Of a stretch of DNA of 59,734 nucleotides, positions 47,425-56,606 are shown in pieces. Location: contig CAUYUJ010005651.1 in the NCBI GenBank assembly GCA_963575745.1, positions 1 through 59,734 on the forward strand, written 5' to 3'. The notes under the pieces are model-generated. The model was not told the origin of the DNA. It did not search any database and saw only the letters and a list, made by a program, of their open reading frames with translations. The stretch is from Prorocentrum cordatum. Taxonomy: Eukaryota > Sar > Dinophyceae > Prorocentrales > Prorocentraceae. The position numbers were made by a program, and so were the translations under genes. Numbering within the stretch: position 1 is the first letter of the stretch; each line of letters begins with the position of its first letter.

Positions 47425-48754
47425 TACGTTTACCGTAAGCCTGCGAACTCCGAAGAAAATGGCGAACTGCTAACACCAGTGCCTCCCCCTCGAGCTCCAA
47501 GATGTCGGGGCCCTCCGAGATCTGCACCGCGGCCACGCCAGCCCAAGACGAAGCCTCCAGAACATCTCCAGGGATCTCGTCGAAGACGGCCTCCGAAACG
47601 TTCAGGAAGGGGCCTCCCAGAGATGTGGAAGATGAAAAGCTGGGCAGAGGAGGTGACGAGGGGCAGAGGTGACGCAGCGCTCTTTCACGGGCTCGTGAAC
47701 CACCCTCGACTCGACAGCGCCAACGCTCGGACTGACGCCCAAGCTCCGCGACACGGTCGGTCGGGAGCCGCCGCCGCACAAGCCCGAGCCCGAACTCGGA
47801 TGCATCGGACGCGACCACCAGCCCATGCCAGCGAGCGAGCACGTCGGCCTGTAGAAGATGAAGCAGGCATCTCACGCGCCACAGCTCCTCACGCACCGAG
47901 CGCCACAGCGCTAGAGCCTGGCTGCCGGCCTTGGCGGCGAACGCGTACGACGCCCGCAGCAGGCGCAGTGCTTCACGCTCGAGCAGCGCCGACCACGTGA
48001 CATGGCCAAGCAACACCTTCATGAGCAGCCCGCTGCACTTGCCAACGCGGAGGAGCTTCTCGATCGACAGCCGCAGACGCCACAAGCACTTGGGCCGGAC
48101 TGCCAGGAAACGACCCTCCGAGAGGCTGAGCCCAAGGAACTCCGCGTCGTGGCTGGCCGGCTCCCGGTCGTGGACGACGAGTCCCAGCTTCTCGAGCTGG
48201 CAGCGCACGCTGTCGCAGTGGCGGCCCGTGCTGCTGGCCTCCGCACCCATCACGAAGGAGTTGCCCACGAAGCCGGCGGCCACGGGGGGCTCTCCATGCC
48301 GCGCCTGCCGCCCGGGCTGACCGTCCTCGATGAGGCTGCTCGCCGGGAAGCCGCCGAGGCTGATGCCGCGCCTATGGGCGCCCTGGCACAGGTGGAGGGC
48401 CCACGAGAAGCCCATGGGCAGCACGCGCAGACGCGGCGTGATCGGCTGCCCCGCACCAGCCGGCAAGTCGGAGACCCCGCCGTTCAGCGGCATCCCCGCG
48501 CCCAGGCTCGGCAAGGAGAAGCGCCCGACCATGTCAGGCGGAACCAGCATGTGAGAGAAAGCCGCCTCCAAGCCCCCCGAGGCGACGAAGACCTTCTCAT
48601 CCGCCTCCAGCGCGCCTGGAAGCCGAAGGAGTACGCAAGCGCGTCGAAGGGGCAGACACGAAATCACAGTTGATGACCCGCGTGTCGAAGATGATCCGAA
48701 GGCGTTCATCTTTGCGCTTGACGAAAAACAATCCGAGGTCGCCGCCGTGCCCAC
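47200..48754 (-). pseudogene. Reverse transcriptase and RNase H of the DIRS-like element
   Basis: The meaningful part of the 1032-codon frame, from about 48600 to about 47210. RT blocks: LPMGFSWALHLCQ (DIRS/Ty3-like) and, where YVDN/YVDD is expected, GFVGNSFVMGA (48241-48274), so the first catalytic Asp is replaced by Gly. Then HDAEFLGLSLSEG and VLLGHVTWSALLEREALRLL. RNase H: VVASDASEFGLG (about 47780-47815), ILELEGEALVLA, VALVDNLPLAL (47397-47416) and VASELDPSDPFSRG (47246-47285), supplying Asp, Glu, Asp and Asp. About 120 residues of repeats and insertions separate them. Downstream of about 47210 this frame shadows the recombinase. Confidence 0.75.
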
Positions 48755-49478
48755 GCTTCCAAGTCAACATCCCACGGCGCCAAGCCTCTCTCAGAAATGT
48801 AGCATATTCACGAACGTTGTGCTGCAGCACCGGGTCGACGCATGCGCCCCGAGGGCAAGCCTCCGCGCGGGGGCTCCGAGCAGCCTGAGACGGTCGTAGC
48901 ACGCGCTCCTTCCAATCCCTAAGCCACGAGGCGTCCACTTCACCAAGCAAGTCGGTCAACGGGATGGGCTTGCTGGAAGTGGAAGGCCAGGCGATCTTCT
49001 CGCCGTCGTAGGGAGCGACGGGCCCGCCACCACTGGTGGAGCCGGGCGCGCCTGACAGGAGCGCACTGAGGGCTCCCCGTCCTGAAAGGAGGTCTGCAGG
49101 AGGTTGCCCGACACGTCGATAGCAGCGGCGAACGTGATCCAGGGCCAGTCGCTGACCTGCATTGAGGCTGACGCCGGAGCTGGAAACAAAACTGCCGCAC
49201 AAGTCATTCAACGCGTCCGCGCCCTCGGCAGCCCAACGATCAACATGGGCAGCGCGAAGGCAGCGGCGGGCAACGCAGCGGCTGACAGGGACCGTGTCAA
49301 AAATGTCGGTCTCAAGCTCCAAGGCGGGCAGCGGGGAGAGGTCACGCTGGCGGGCCTCCTCCATGACCTGAGAGGAGCGGAGAGCACCGTGGGCTGGTGG
49401 CGTGGCGGGGGCGCCCAAGATCCCCGCCGCGGGGCGATCGCGCATCGCCACCCTGCCCTCGCTGTCCCTTCTTGCCAA
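48597..49478 (-). pseudogene. DIRS-like element: N-terminal region and RT start
   Basis: 293 codons. The start is uncertain; the ATG of MEEARQRDLSPLPALELE (about 49361) is a reasonable internal choice. It contains REYATFLREAWRRGMLTW and GLFFVKRKDERLRIIFDT at 48684-48740, which is the RT fingers and motif A region (FFVxKKxxxLRxIxDTRxxN), including the first catalytic Asp. The frame shifts into the long downstream frame at about 48600. Gag-like sequence may precede at 49600-49208 in another frame, but no motif is convincing. Confidence 0.7.
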
Positions 49479-49644
49479 GCTTCATGGCGGAGGGCATCGG
49501 GAGGGCTCGTTCCTCGCGCCTTGGCAAGTGCGGCCTCACGGGCCAGATGTGCGGCCGCGACGGACTGCAGCAGCAGGCAAACACAGAGGTTCTGCTCCAC
49601 GATCCCGACGTCCGACGGAGCTCAGCACGTAGGCTGGAAACGCT

Positions 49645-49732
49645 CCCCCTCCTCCTCCGCCGCCTCCTCCTCCTCCTCCGCCTCCTCCTCCTCCGCCTCC
49701 TCCTCCTCCTCCTCCTCCTCCTCCCAGAGGTG
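49645..49732. repeat. CTC/CCG-CCT microsatellite
   Basis: CCTCCTCCTCCGCCTCCTCC-type triplets upstream of the DIRS-like element. On the minus strand it encodes Gly or Glu/Arg runs in overlapping frames. Confidence 0.9.
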
Positions 49733-50109
49733 GGGCGGCGCGCGTCTGACGCGATACGTTCTTCAGAACGTGGGCGCACACGCTGAGCTGGCACGCAACG
49801 TGTTGCCACTGACGCATGGAGCATTCCACGGGCGTAGCCAGACGGCTGAGGGCCTGCGATCATGTGAACGCCCTAGCGGTGACCCCCCCTGCATGTGCTG
49901 GTGAACCAGGGCGGCGCTGGTGAACCCGCCGCCGCAGGGCGGAGGCCGACGCATACCTTCCCCCCTCCCCCCTGCGCGCCGCGAGGGAGATCACGACGGA
50001 GGGCTCTCGGCGACACGCTATGCCTTGCGAGTGGGTAGCGTGTCGCTGCGCTCCGCGTGCGGGAGGTGGGAAAGGCTCGCGACGTTGACGCCTGGGGACT
50101 GGGACATGG

Positions 50110-50310
50110 ATAGCGTGCCGCGCCGCAACGTTGTGGGCCAGAACCGCCGGAGCGACACGCCAAGCCAACGTTGCTGACCGTAGCGCCTTCGATAATGTGA
50201 ATGTCACCGCCGAGCTTGAAAGTCGATGTCCCGCTGCTGCTAGTACTGCCCATGCGTCCTGTCTGTGCCACCACGCGGCCGAGGGCGCGGCCAATCTTTG
50301 CTCCGGCACT
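50110..50310 (-). CDS. Candidate exon of an unknown host gene
   Basis: The minus frame 50394-49873 reads, after a possible acceptor GCAGCCGAG| at about 50311, SAGAKIGRALGRVVAQTGRM and then FKLGGDIHIIEGATVSNVGL. The residues look like a soluble protein rather than a repeat, but no family was recognised. The 3' boundary is unknown, and beyond about 50110 the sequence turns into Pro/Arg/Ala-rich text. It could be chance coding. Confidence 0.25.
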
Positions 50311-50328
50311 CTCGGCTGCAAGCAAGGA

Positions 50329-50486
50329 GTGGCCCTGGGTAGGATTGACCTTCGGTGCGCGGCTTGCGGAGGGCAGCAAAGGGACCAAACACACCCGCGC
50401 AAGACGCTACTGTCGCACTGCACTCGGCGATCGGGAGACCCCAGTGCGCCCGCACCAAAGGTCACTCCGGCGAAGGGTCACTCCTA
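50329..50486. mobile_element. Short terminal-inverted-repeat element, copy 2
   Basis: The left end GGAGTGGCCCTGGGTAGGAT, then TGACCTTCGGTGCGCGG, is the inverted complement of GCCCGCACCAAAGGTCACTC, then GAAGGGTCACTCC. It matches 16478-16640 in ends and interior (GGCGATCGGG). On minus, both copies are followed by a similar C(T)CC...GCAGCCGAG sequence that is an AG acceptor in the CUB gene. Confidence 0.75.
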
Positions 50487-50489
50487 CAT

Positions 50490-51030
50490 GTAGTCGACAC
50501 TCTGGGAAGTAGAGCAGATTCTCGGAAGCCCTCTCGTGCCGTCAGGGCCCCATCCCTCTTGGAGGCCCCCTCCCTGGTGAACCCCCCGGGAGAGGCGAGC
50601 ACATCGAAGATGGGGCGCCGAGACGTGGGGCCTCGCGGGCGGGGAGGCCCCGAACAGCGCAAGCTCAGCCTGGAAACCCTCTCCTCCTCCTCCTTCTACA
50701 ATTACTCAGTATGAATACTACTCTCCCTCTTCCCCCGATGGCGGCCTGAAAGTATTCGACCCCCCCCCCCCGCGTACTGTTTTTTAAACACAGGATTCCC
50801 GGGAGTTGGGTTTTCGCCTGCGTTTTTTTCAAAATGCTGCTCTCGCTGAGGCGCCAGCTTCATTTCTGCTCCCGCATCGTTCCGAATCGTGCTCCCGCTG
50901 CAGCGTGGGCACAAATTGTCGGGTTTGGATCGGTGTTTGGCCTCGTCGTTCAGATGGCGTTCTCGCCCCAGCGCGGGCCTCTTTCTATCGCGCCCATCCC
51001 ATAAGCCGCCCGCCATCCACACCCGCGCGC
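50490..51030. other. Stretch without recognised genes
   Basis: Contains CCCCCCCCCC at about 50762 and a repeated phrase: AAATGCTGCTCTCGCTGAGGC and CGTGCTCCCGCTGCAGCGTG, GGCGTTCTCGCCCCAGCGCG. No gene seen. The minus frames have no domain. Confidence 0.4.
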
Positions 51031-51109
51031 CCCACCACCCACCAGGCACCAGCATCACAACACCACCACACAACCACCACCAGCACCACCACCAGCATCA
51101 CCACCACGC

Positions 51110-51140
<31 letters not shown>

Positions 51141-51200
51141 CCACCACCACAACACGCACACACGCACGCACGCACGCACGCACGCGCACCACCACCCACT
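51030..51200. repeat. CAC triplet and CACG repeats
   Basis: CACCACCAGCACCACCACC, becoming CACGCACGCACGCACG at 51160-51190. Reads as poly-His or poly-Thr/Pro. Not coding. Confidence 0.9.
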
Positions 51201-51334
51201 ACGCACGCGCGCGCGGAGCCACAGGTCCGCTACGACACGCGTCCGCGGATAGAGAAAATCAGCGCCATGGTATGGGATGGGAGGGAGGGGTAGGACGTCA
51301 GATATGACGCGAGCGCACCTAGCTTGCCCTTTCC

Positions 51335-51428
51335 CCCTCCCCCTCCCCCTCCTCCTCCTCCTCCTCCTCCTCCTCCGCCTCCTCCTCCTCCTCCTCCTCC
51401 TCCTCCTCCTCCTCCTCCTCCTCCTCCC
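51335..51428. repeat. CTC triplet microsatellite
   Basis: CCCCCTCCCCCTCCTCCTCC, then pure CTC triplets. Confidence 0.95.
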
Positions 51429-51714
51429 TACGGCAACGGTGGTGGCGAGAACTGCCCATCGCTTCTGAGCCCGTTCGGCGTCCGAGCGCCGACCTGGCCA
51501 CAGCATCAAGCCCACCTGGCCGCGGCCCTCGGCGGGCGGCCCTGCGAGGCGGGCTCGGACACCGCGCGGGCCCAGCAGGGGCCCTCGCCGAGATCCGAAC
51601 CTGAGGGGGCCCAGGGACACACGAGCACATAGGCACACATCCCTGGATCCCCCAGATTCCCCCCCCTTGGTTCTGGACTTCCGCTTCCCATGTATAAGTT
51701 TACACACAACTATA

Positions 51715-51722
51715 AGTGTGTT

Positions 51723-51765
<43 letters not shown>

Positions 51766-51950
51766 ATATGTGTATATATACACATCTATATATGTATATA
51801 TATGTATATATATATATATATATGTATGTGTTTTTCCCACATGTTCCTGGGGATCGCCGTGTGTATATATATAGGTGTGTGTAATCCCACACGGTCCTGG
51901 GGATCGCCGTTTACTTTTGCCTGTGTCTCTTGTTCACTCCTGAATCCTGA
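51715..51950. repeat. AT-rich tract with duplicated GGTCCTGGGGATCGCCGT
   Basis: 51722-51830 is TATATATATATATG-type repeat. TTCCTGGGGATCGCCGTGTG (51844) and GTCCTGGGGATCGCCGTTTA (51894) are direct copies about 50 bases apart. A related phrase, CTTCCTGGGGGTCGACGATT near 30670, is followed there as here by TGTCCACTCCTGAGA/TTCACTCCTGAATC-like text. This suggests a dispersed repeat. Confidence 0.8.
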
Positions 51951-52124
51951 CTCGCCAAAAATCACGGCCGCAGCCCTATAGATCCCATCTTATTCTGCGC
52001 CATGTGGAGCCGGATCGATCTGTGAGGGCCCCCCGGGCCCGGAATCAGGCGACATCGCCCGTCGTCACAAAAATGCCGCGCCCAGGTCTCGAGGTCATGT
52101 CGGCGGCGAGCGAGGGAGGGAAAT

Positions 52125-52265
52125 GAGAAGGAGAAAGCCTTCTCAGAAGGCGGCGGGACTTTTCAGAAGCCCTCGCGCCTTCTGAGAAGTTTCTCGTCTC
52201 TTCGGGGAAGGCTTCGAAAACTTCTCAGCAGGCCCAGGGACTTCTGAGAAGGCCAGCCCCTTCTC
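52125..52265. repeat. CTTCTGAGAAG palindrome cluster
   Basis: At least five CTTCTCAGAAGG, CTTTTCAGAAG, CTTCTGAGAAG and ACTTCTGAGAAGGCC words within 140 bases, all near-perfect 5-base palindromes on one base. Function unknown; may form several stacked small stems in RNA. Confidence 0.8.
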
Positions 52266-52399
52266 ACGTCCCGCCCTCGCTCGCCGCCGACTGCGGGGCG
52301 CCAAGGGGGATTCACGATGCAGTACATCGATGCGGACATGTGTTTTCCGGGCATTCGCGAGCAAGCACTTTGCGAGTAATGGAACGCGCTCGGTGAGTT

Positions 52400-52612
52400 A
52401 TTTGGACGCCCAAGACGGGTACGGAAGGAATTTGTACAAAGCCCAACAGAACATGTTGTCCAAAATCGACAGCGGCCGCTGTTGGGCGGGCGGCATTTTG
52501 TCTTCAATGGACAACGTCCGCGGCGGCGCGGACGGCGAGTCCTGTTCAAAATGAACAGGAACTGCTGTTGGGCATCGTACCCCTTCTTTCCGTACCCATG
52601 TCGATCGTCCCG
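52400..52612. mobile_element. Foldback MITE with GCGGCCGC palindrome, copy 2
   Basis: The left end TTTGGACGCCCAAGACGG, then TACGGAAGGAATTTGTACAA and AGCCCAACAG, is inverted at the right as CTGTTGGGCATCGTACCC, then CTTCTTTCCGTACCC. The interior has CGACAGCGGCCGCTGTTGGG. Same order as 34300-34506, clearly diverged. Confidence 0.8.
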
Positions 52613-52619
52613 AAGTCTT

Positions 52620-53045
52620 GGGGTGCCCAGCGGGCCGGCGGCGGGGGGGCGGCGCCATCGGCCGCGCCCGGAAGAAGAAAAAAGGGCACAAACTGAAACT
52701 CTTGGCGCTCCGCGCGGATTTCTGGGATCTGCACTGGACCTCCCGCCCCTGGCGCGCGGAGCGCGCCAAGGGGGCGGCGCCGGAGGCGCCGCCAGGGGGC
52801 GCGCAGCGCAGATCCAAGAAATCCGCGCGGAGCGTCAAAAGTGTAGGTTTATACCGATTTGTCTTCCTCGAGAGGGGGGGCGGCGCCATCGAACGAGGCT
52901 GGCCAGCGACAGTCGCCAAGGACGGGCCGAAGGGGCGAGGAGGCAAGGGCACCCTGGGGAAGGTTGCCCCTCCTTACTGCGCGGGTTGACTGTATGAGTG
53001 CCCAGCGGGCCGGCGGCGGGGGGGCGGCGCCGTCGGCCGCGCCGT
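52620..53045. repeat. 46-bp direct repeats around a 27-bp inverted repeat
   Basis: GTGCCCAGCGGGCCGGCGGC and its continuation occur at 52623-52668 and at 52998-53043. Between them, GCGCTCCGCGCGGATTTCTG (52711) is inverted as CCAAGAAATCCGCGCGGAGC (52814), with arms of about 27 bases. The inner GGCGGCGCCGGAGGCGCCGCC is itself a near palindrome. Part of the inner region matches 17828-17935. Confidence 0.75.
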
Positions 53046-53069
53046 CGCCAGCGGCGGCCACGCCCGGCG

Positions 53070-53256
53070 CGGCAGCGCCCGCGGCCTCGCCAGCGCCGGC
53101 CTCGCTGGCTGCGACCTCGGCGGCGGCGGCGCAGTTGATGTGGACCTTGAAGGACGGGGTCCAGGCGCCCTGCTGGGGGGGAAGCGCGGCGAGGGCGTCG
53201 ACGACTCCAGAGACGAAGCGTGAGGGACCCTGCATGAGGAACGGGGCCCCTTCCCT
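53070..53256 (-). CDS. Candidate exon, unknown product
   Basis: A minus frame preceded by CCTGTAG| at about 53257, a possible splice acceptor. It reads REGAPFLMQGPSRFVSGVVD and then WTPSFKVHINCAAAAEVAAS. It is non-repetitive, with a mix of residues typical of a soluble protein. No family was recognised. The 3' end runs into Ala/Gly-rich text after about 53070. It could also be chance. Confidence 0.3.
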
Positions 53257-53429
53257 CTACAGGCTCAACGTCGATGCTCCCTGGCAAGCTTGAGGGGCAC
53301 CTGAGCATAGCTGTGCGAAACCCTGGAGGAACACTCTGGGCCTCCCCCCAGCGAAGAGGGCTCCTCCTTCCGCGGCGGCGACTGCACGAGAACAGCGAGG
53401 GGTGAGGATCGGGAACGAGGAGGGGGAGG

Positions 53430-54060
53430 CGGAAGGAGGGCTACGACGGCCACGACGGCCACCACGGCCACGACGACGGCGAGGACGGGCGAGGACAACG
53501 ACGACCACGACAATGGCAACAACGAGAGGAGAACGGCGACGACGACAACGACGGTGACCACGACGAAGACGACGACGACGACGGCGACGACGGCAACGTC
53601 GATGGCGACTGCAGCGGCGGCGGATGCGACGGCGGACGACGCCGGCGGCGACGACGACGACGACGACGCAGGCGAAGTCGACGGCGACGGCGGCTGCGAC
53701 GGAGGAGGAGGACGTCGACGACGACAATGACGACGACGAAGACGACGACGACGACGACGACGACAACGACGACGACGACGGCGACGACGGCGACTGAGAC
53801 GGCGACGGCGATGACGACGAGCGACCAGTGACGAGTCATGGGTCCCTGGTGGCCCCCGAGGACCTCCTGAAGCCCCCCTGGGGACTTCCACTGGCCCGAA
53901 AGGAGCCAGCAAAAGGACGACGGCGACGGCGACAACAACGAGGACAGCGACGGCGACGACAACAAAGCCGACGACGGCGACGGTGATACGGGGACAGCGA
54001 CGAAGACGAAACCGACAACGACGACGACGGTGGCAGCGACGATAAGAACAACGTTCACCA
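53430..54060. repeat. GAC/CGA triplet repeat, degenerate
   Basis: GACGACGACGAC with GGC, GCG and AAC variants in 53430-53820 and 53920-54040. It is broken by a unique segment with ACTAGTG-type text at 53824-53900. Poly-Asp or Arg/Val-rich frames are compositional. Confidence 0.9.
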
Positions 54061-54239
54061 TAAATCTGATCCACCTGCCTGGCAAGTCCCGCCACCATGC
54101 CAGCCAAGCGTTATGGGCGGCGACTGTTCGAGGGGGAGAGGGAGGTCGACACGTATGAGACCCGTGTCTCCAGGCTTATCAGAGCCGTGAACAAGATGAT
54201 GAGTAAGAGGATGGTGGGGAGATAAACGTTGACTGCCGT

Positions 54240-54676
54240 CGCTGATAATGATGGTGATGATGCTGATGCTGTTGATGATGATGATGATGATAATGATGAT
54301 GATGGTGGTGATGATGCTGCTGATGCTGGTGAGGGTGAGGATTGTGATGATTATAATGATGATGGTGGTGATGATGACGCTGACGATGACGATGATGGCG
54401 ATGAAGATGATGGTGATGATGACGATGATGCTGATGATGATGATAATGGTGGTGGTGACGATGGGTATGCTGACGGTGACGATGCCGAGAGAAAGCCGAT
54501 GGTGGTGATGATGGTGATGATGGTTTTGGTGGCGATGATGGTGATGATGGCGATGATGGTGGTGATGGTGATGGTGCTGATGGTGATGGTGATGATGGTG
54601 GTGGTGATAATGATGGTGATGATGATGGTGATGATGATGACGACGATGATGATGGTGGCGGTTATGATGATGAGGC

Positions 54677-54713
<37 letters not shown>

Positions 54714-54723
54714 CACCATCATT

Positions 54724-54774
<51 letters not shown>

Positions 54775-54850
54775 GTCACCACCACCACCATCATCATCAT
54801 ACTCATCATCATTGCCAGCATCATCATCAGCAACATCATCAACAGCATCA
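54240..54850. repeat. GAT repeat turning into ATC repeat at 54711
   Basis: GATGATGGTGATGATGATGA continues to 54710, then flips to CACCATCATTATCATCATCA and ATCATC to about 54850. The two halves can form a hairpin with a central pure segment of about 60 bases: GAT triplets at about 54680-54710 and CAT/ATC triplets at about 54720-54775. Confidence 0.9.
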
Positions 54851-54854
54851 TCAT

Positions 54855-55370
54855 GGTGTGGGAAGTCTTGGGGCTGTCTGGGCCTCATGTGAGGCAGTCT
54901 TGAGGGTCCCTTGGGGGCGTCTTGGAGCCCTCTTGGCCGTGTGATGGGTGTCTGAGGGCCGTCGTGTGCCCGTCTTCGCGCCGTCTTGGGCCGTCCAAAG
55001 GCCTTCTTCTAAGGCCGTCTCAGGTCCAACGGGAGGCCTTCTTGAGCCGTCTTGGAGCCGTGTTGGATGTATATTGGGCTATCTTAGAGTCCTCGTGGGC
55101 CGCCTTGAGCTGACGGCAGCCCGACAAGGAGAGAATGCGACAAAAACCATAGGGGGATCAATGACTTTGGCTTCTCAGGACCCCGTTGGAGGTCCTCTTG
55201 TGGCCGGTTTGGGCCCTCTTGAAGGCATCTTGGACCGTCTTGAAGCAATTTTTCGACCGCCTTGGGGCCATCTTGGGCCGCCTGTGAGGCATCGTGGGCC
55301 ATCTTGGTGTCCTTGGTTGCCTGCCCGGGCCGTCTTGGAAACTCGGAATGCATACCCTTCGCGTTACCCA
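54855..55370. repeat. CCAAGA/GGCC family, inverted orientation
   Basis: Text of the form TTGGGCCGTCTTGGAGCC and CCTCTTGGGCC, the reverse complement of the arrays at the left of the window. It has the same spacer type at 55118-55185 (ATCAATGACTTTGGCTTCTC). Confidence 0.7.
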
Positions 55371-55409
55371 ACCCTCCTGTCTTGGGTTTCATTTTGAACA
55401 GGGCACCGT

Positions 55410-55785
55410 GGTCTCCACCTCTCCCGCCTCCCCTCTCCTCCCTGCCTCCCTCCTCCTGCCGCCTGCGTCCGACTTTATCCCCGACCCTCCCGCACCTCTC
55501 CTCTCTCGTCTCCTCCTCTTCGTCCGCCTTCCTCCTCCTCCTCCTCCTCCTCCTCCTCCTCCGCCTCCTCCTCCTCCTCCTCCTCCTCCTGACCTCTCTT
55601 CCTCCTCCTCCTCCTCCTCCTCCCCCTCCTCCTGCTCCTCCTCCCCCTCCTCCTGCTCCTGGTTCTCCTCCTCCTTCTCCTCCCCCTCCTCCTCCTCCTG
55701 TTCCTCCTCCGGCTCCTCCCCGTCATGCTCCTTCTCCTCCTCCTCCTCCTCCTCCTTCTCCTCCTCCTCCTAATCCTCCTCCTTG
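55410..55785. repeat. CTC/CCT triplet microsatellite
   Basis: About 375 bases of CTC/CCT with CTGCTCCTCCCC-type variants, for example CCTCCTGCTCCTCCTCCCC repeated at about 55631 and 55652. Confidence 0.9.
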
Positions 55786-55797
55786 CTTCCCCTGGGC

Positions 55798-56040
55798 CTG
55801 CGAAGGGCGCAACCGTCGCCACCTCCGTGGGCTCCTGGGAGGTCCAGCGGAGTGGAAGAGTACGCAGACCCAGCTGGGACCTCGCAATTCCACGGGGGCT
55901 GCGAAGTGCGCAACTGTCGCCATTTACGCGGGCTGCTGAGAGGCCCAGTGTAGTGGAGGAGTACGCAGACCCAGCCAGGACCTCGCAGCTCCCTGAGGGG
56001 TTTCCCTGAGGGGCTGCGAAGGGCGCAACTGTCGCCACAT
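55798..56040. repeat. 101-115-bp tandem repeat, two units and a start
   Basis: CTGCGAAGGGCGCAACCGTC (55798), CTGCGAAGTGCGCAACTGTC (55899) and CTGCGAAGGGCGCAACTGTC (56014) start units that share GTACGCAGACCCAGC and GACCTCGCA. The unit is probably larger in the genome. Confidence 0.85.
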
Positions 56041-56606
56041 GTGTTTCCACTTTCAAGTGCTGTTCATACGGCGCCCTTTTGACTGCACTTGTTTGTTTGC
56101 TTGTGTTTTTTCCAGGTCGTGGCCGCAAAGTTCAGGCCCACACCTGGGAAACAGTCCATGGCTCAACTCCAGGCTCAGAAACACGCCTACGGGAACAGCG
56201 AAGGAGAGTCGCACACTCATGGCAAGCAGCCGTACGACTAGCGCTTGCCAATCACACACGGCGTCACCATGCACAGTCACAGGAAACACACTGCCCAAGC
56301 ACTCGCCGTCATCTTACAACTGGCGAGCAAGCACGTGTGCGCGGCAGACCGTGGGACTGGCGCCTGCTGATGCTGGCCGCAGCGGCTGGGTGCCTGGCGA
56401 GCGGCAGACACACCCCACAACAAGACAGTGCAAGCGCAGGGGGGCAGGGCTGAGAGGCTGACAGCCGAATGCGCCGTTGAAAACTGAATTCGTCGATATC
56501 GTCCTCCTCCGCCACAACACGCACCCATCCCACAAGCTCCTTCGTCCTCTCAGGAGACTGCTCCTCCTGCCTGGTGGCGTACCCCGAAGAGCGAGAGGCG
56601 CACGAG
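56041..56606. other. Stretch before the minus-strand membrane gene
   Basis: It has no repeat signature and no clear protein. A TTTGCTTGTGTTTTTTCCAG followed by GTCG at about 56092-56119 resembles a plus-strand splice acceptor, but no exon after it could be supported. It may include the 3' UTR of the gene that ends at 56607. Confidence 0.35.

Larger units (their letters stand above)
45216..49478 (-). mobile_element. DIRS-like tyrosine-recombinase retroelement with C-terminal methyltransferase-like domain
   Basis: One-orientation series on minus: RT, RNase H, tyrosine recombinase, then a C5-methyltransferase-like domain. There is no DDE integrase. The RT/RNase H/YR order is that of DIRS elements, which integrate by recombinase. 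Coding changes frame at about 48600, about 47250, about 45960 and about 45650, and a TAG interrupts after the YR, so this copy is inactive. Element ends are not fixed. A CTC tract lies upstream at 49645-49730 and the 115-bp direct repeats lie downstream at 44676-45115. Confidence 0.75.

Noticed and set aside
51120-51190. Possible His-rich metal-binding peptide
   Set aside because: CAC microsatellite; frame not bounded by real coding sequence.
56092-56160. Plus-strand acceptor or spliced-leader acceptor TTTTTTCCAG
   Set aside because: A good pyrimidine tract and AG, but no exon of more than a few codons with sensible sequence follows.
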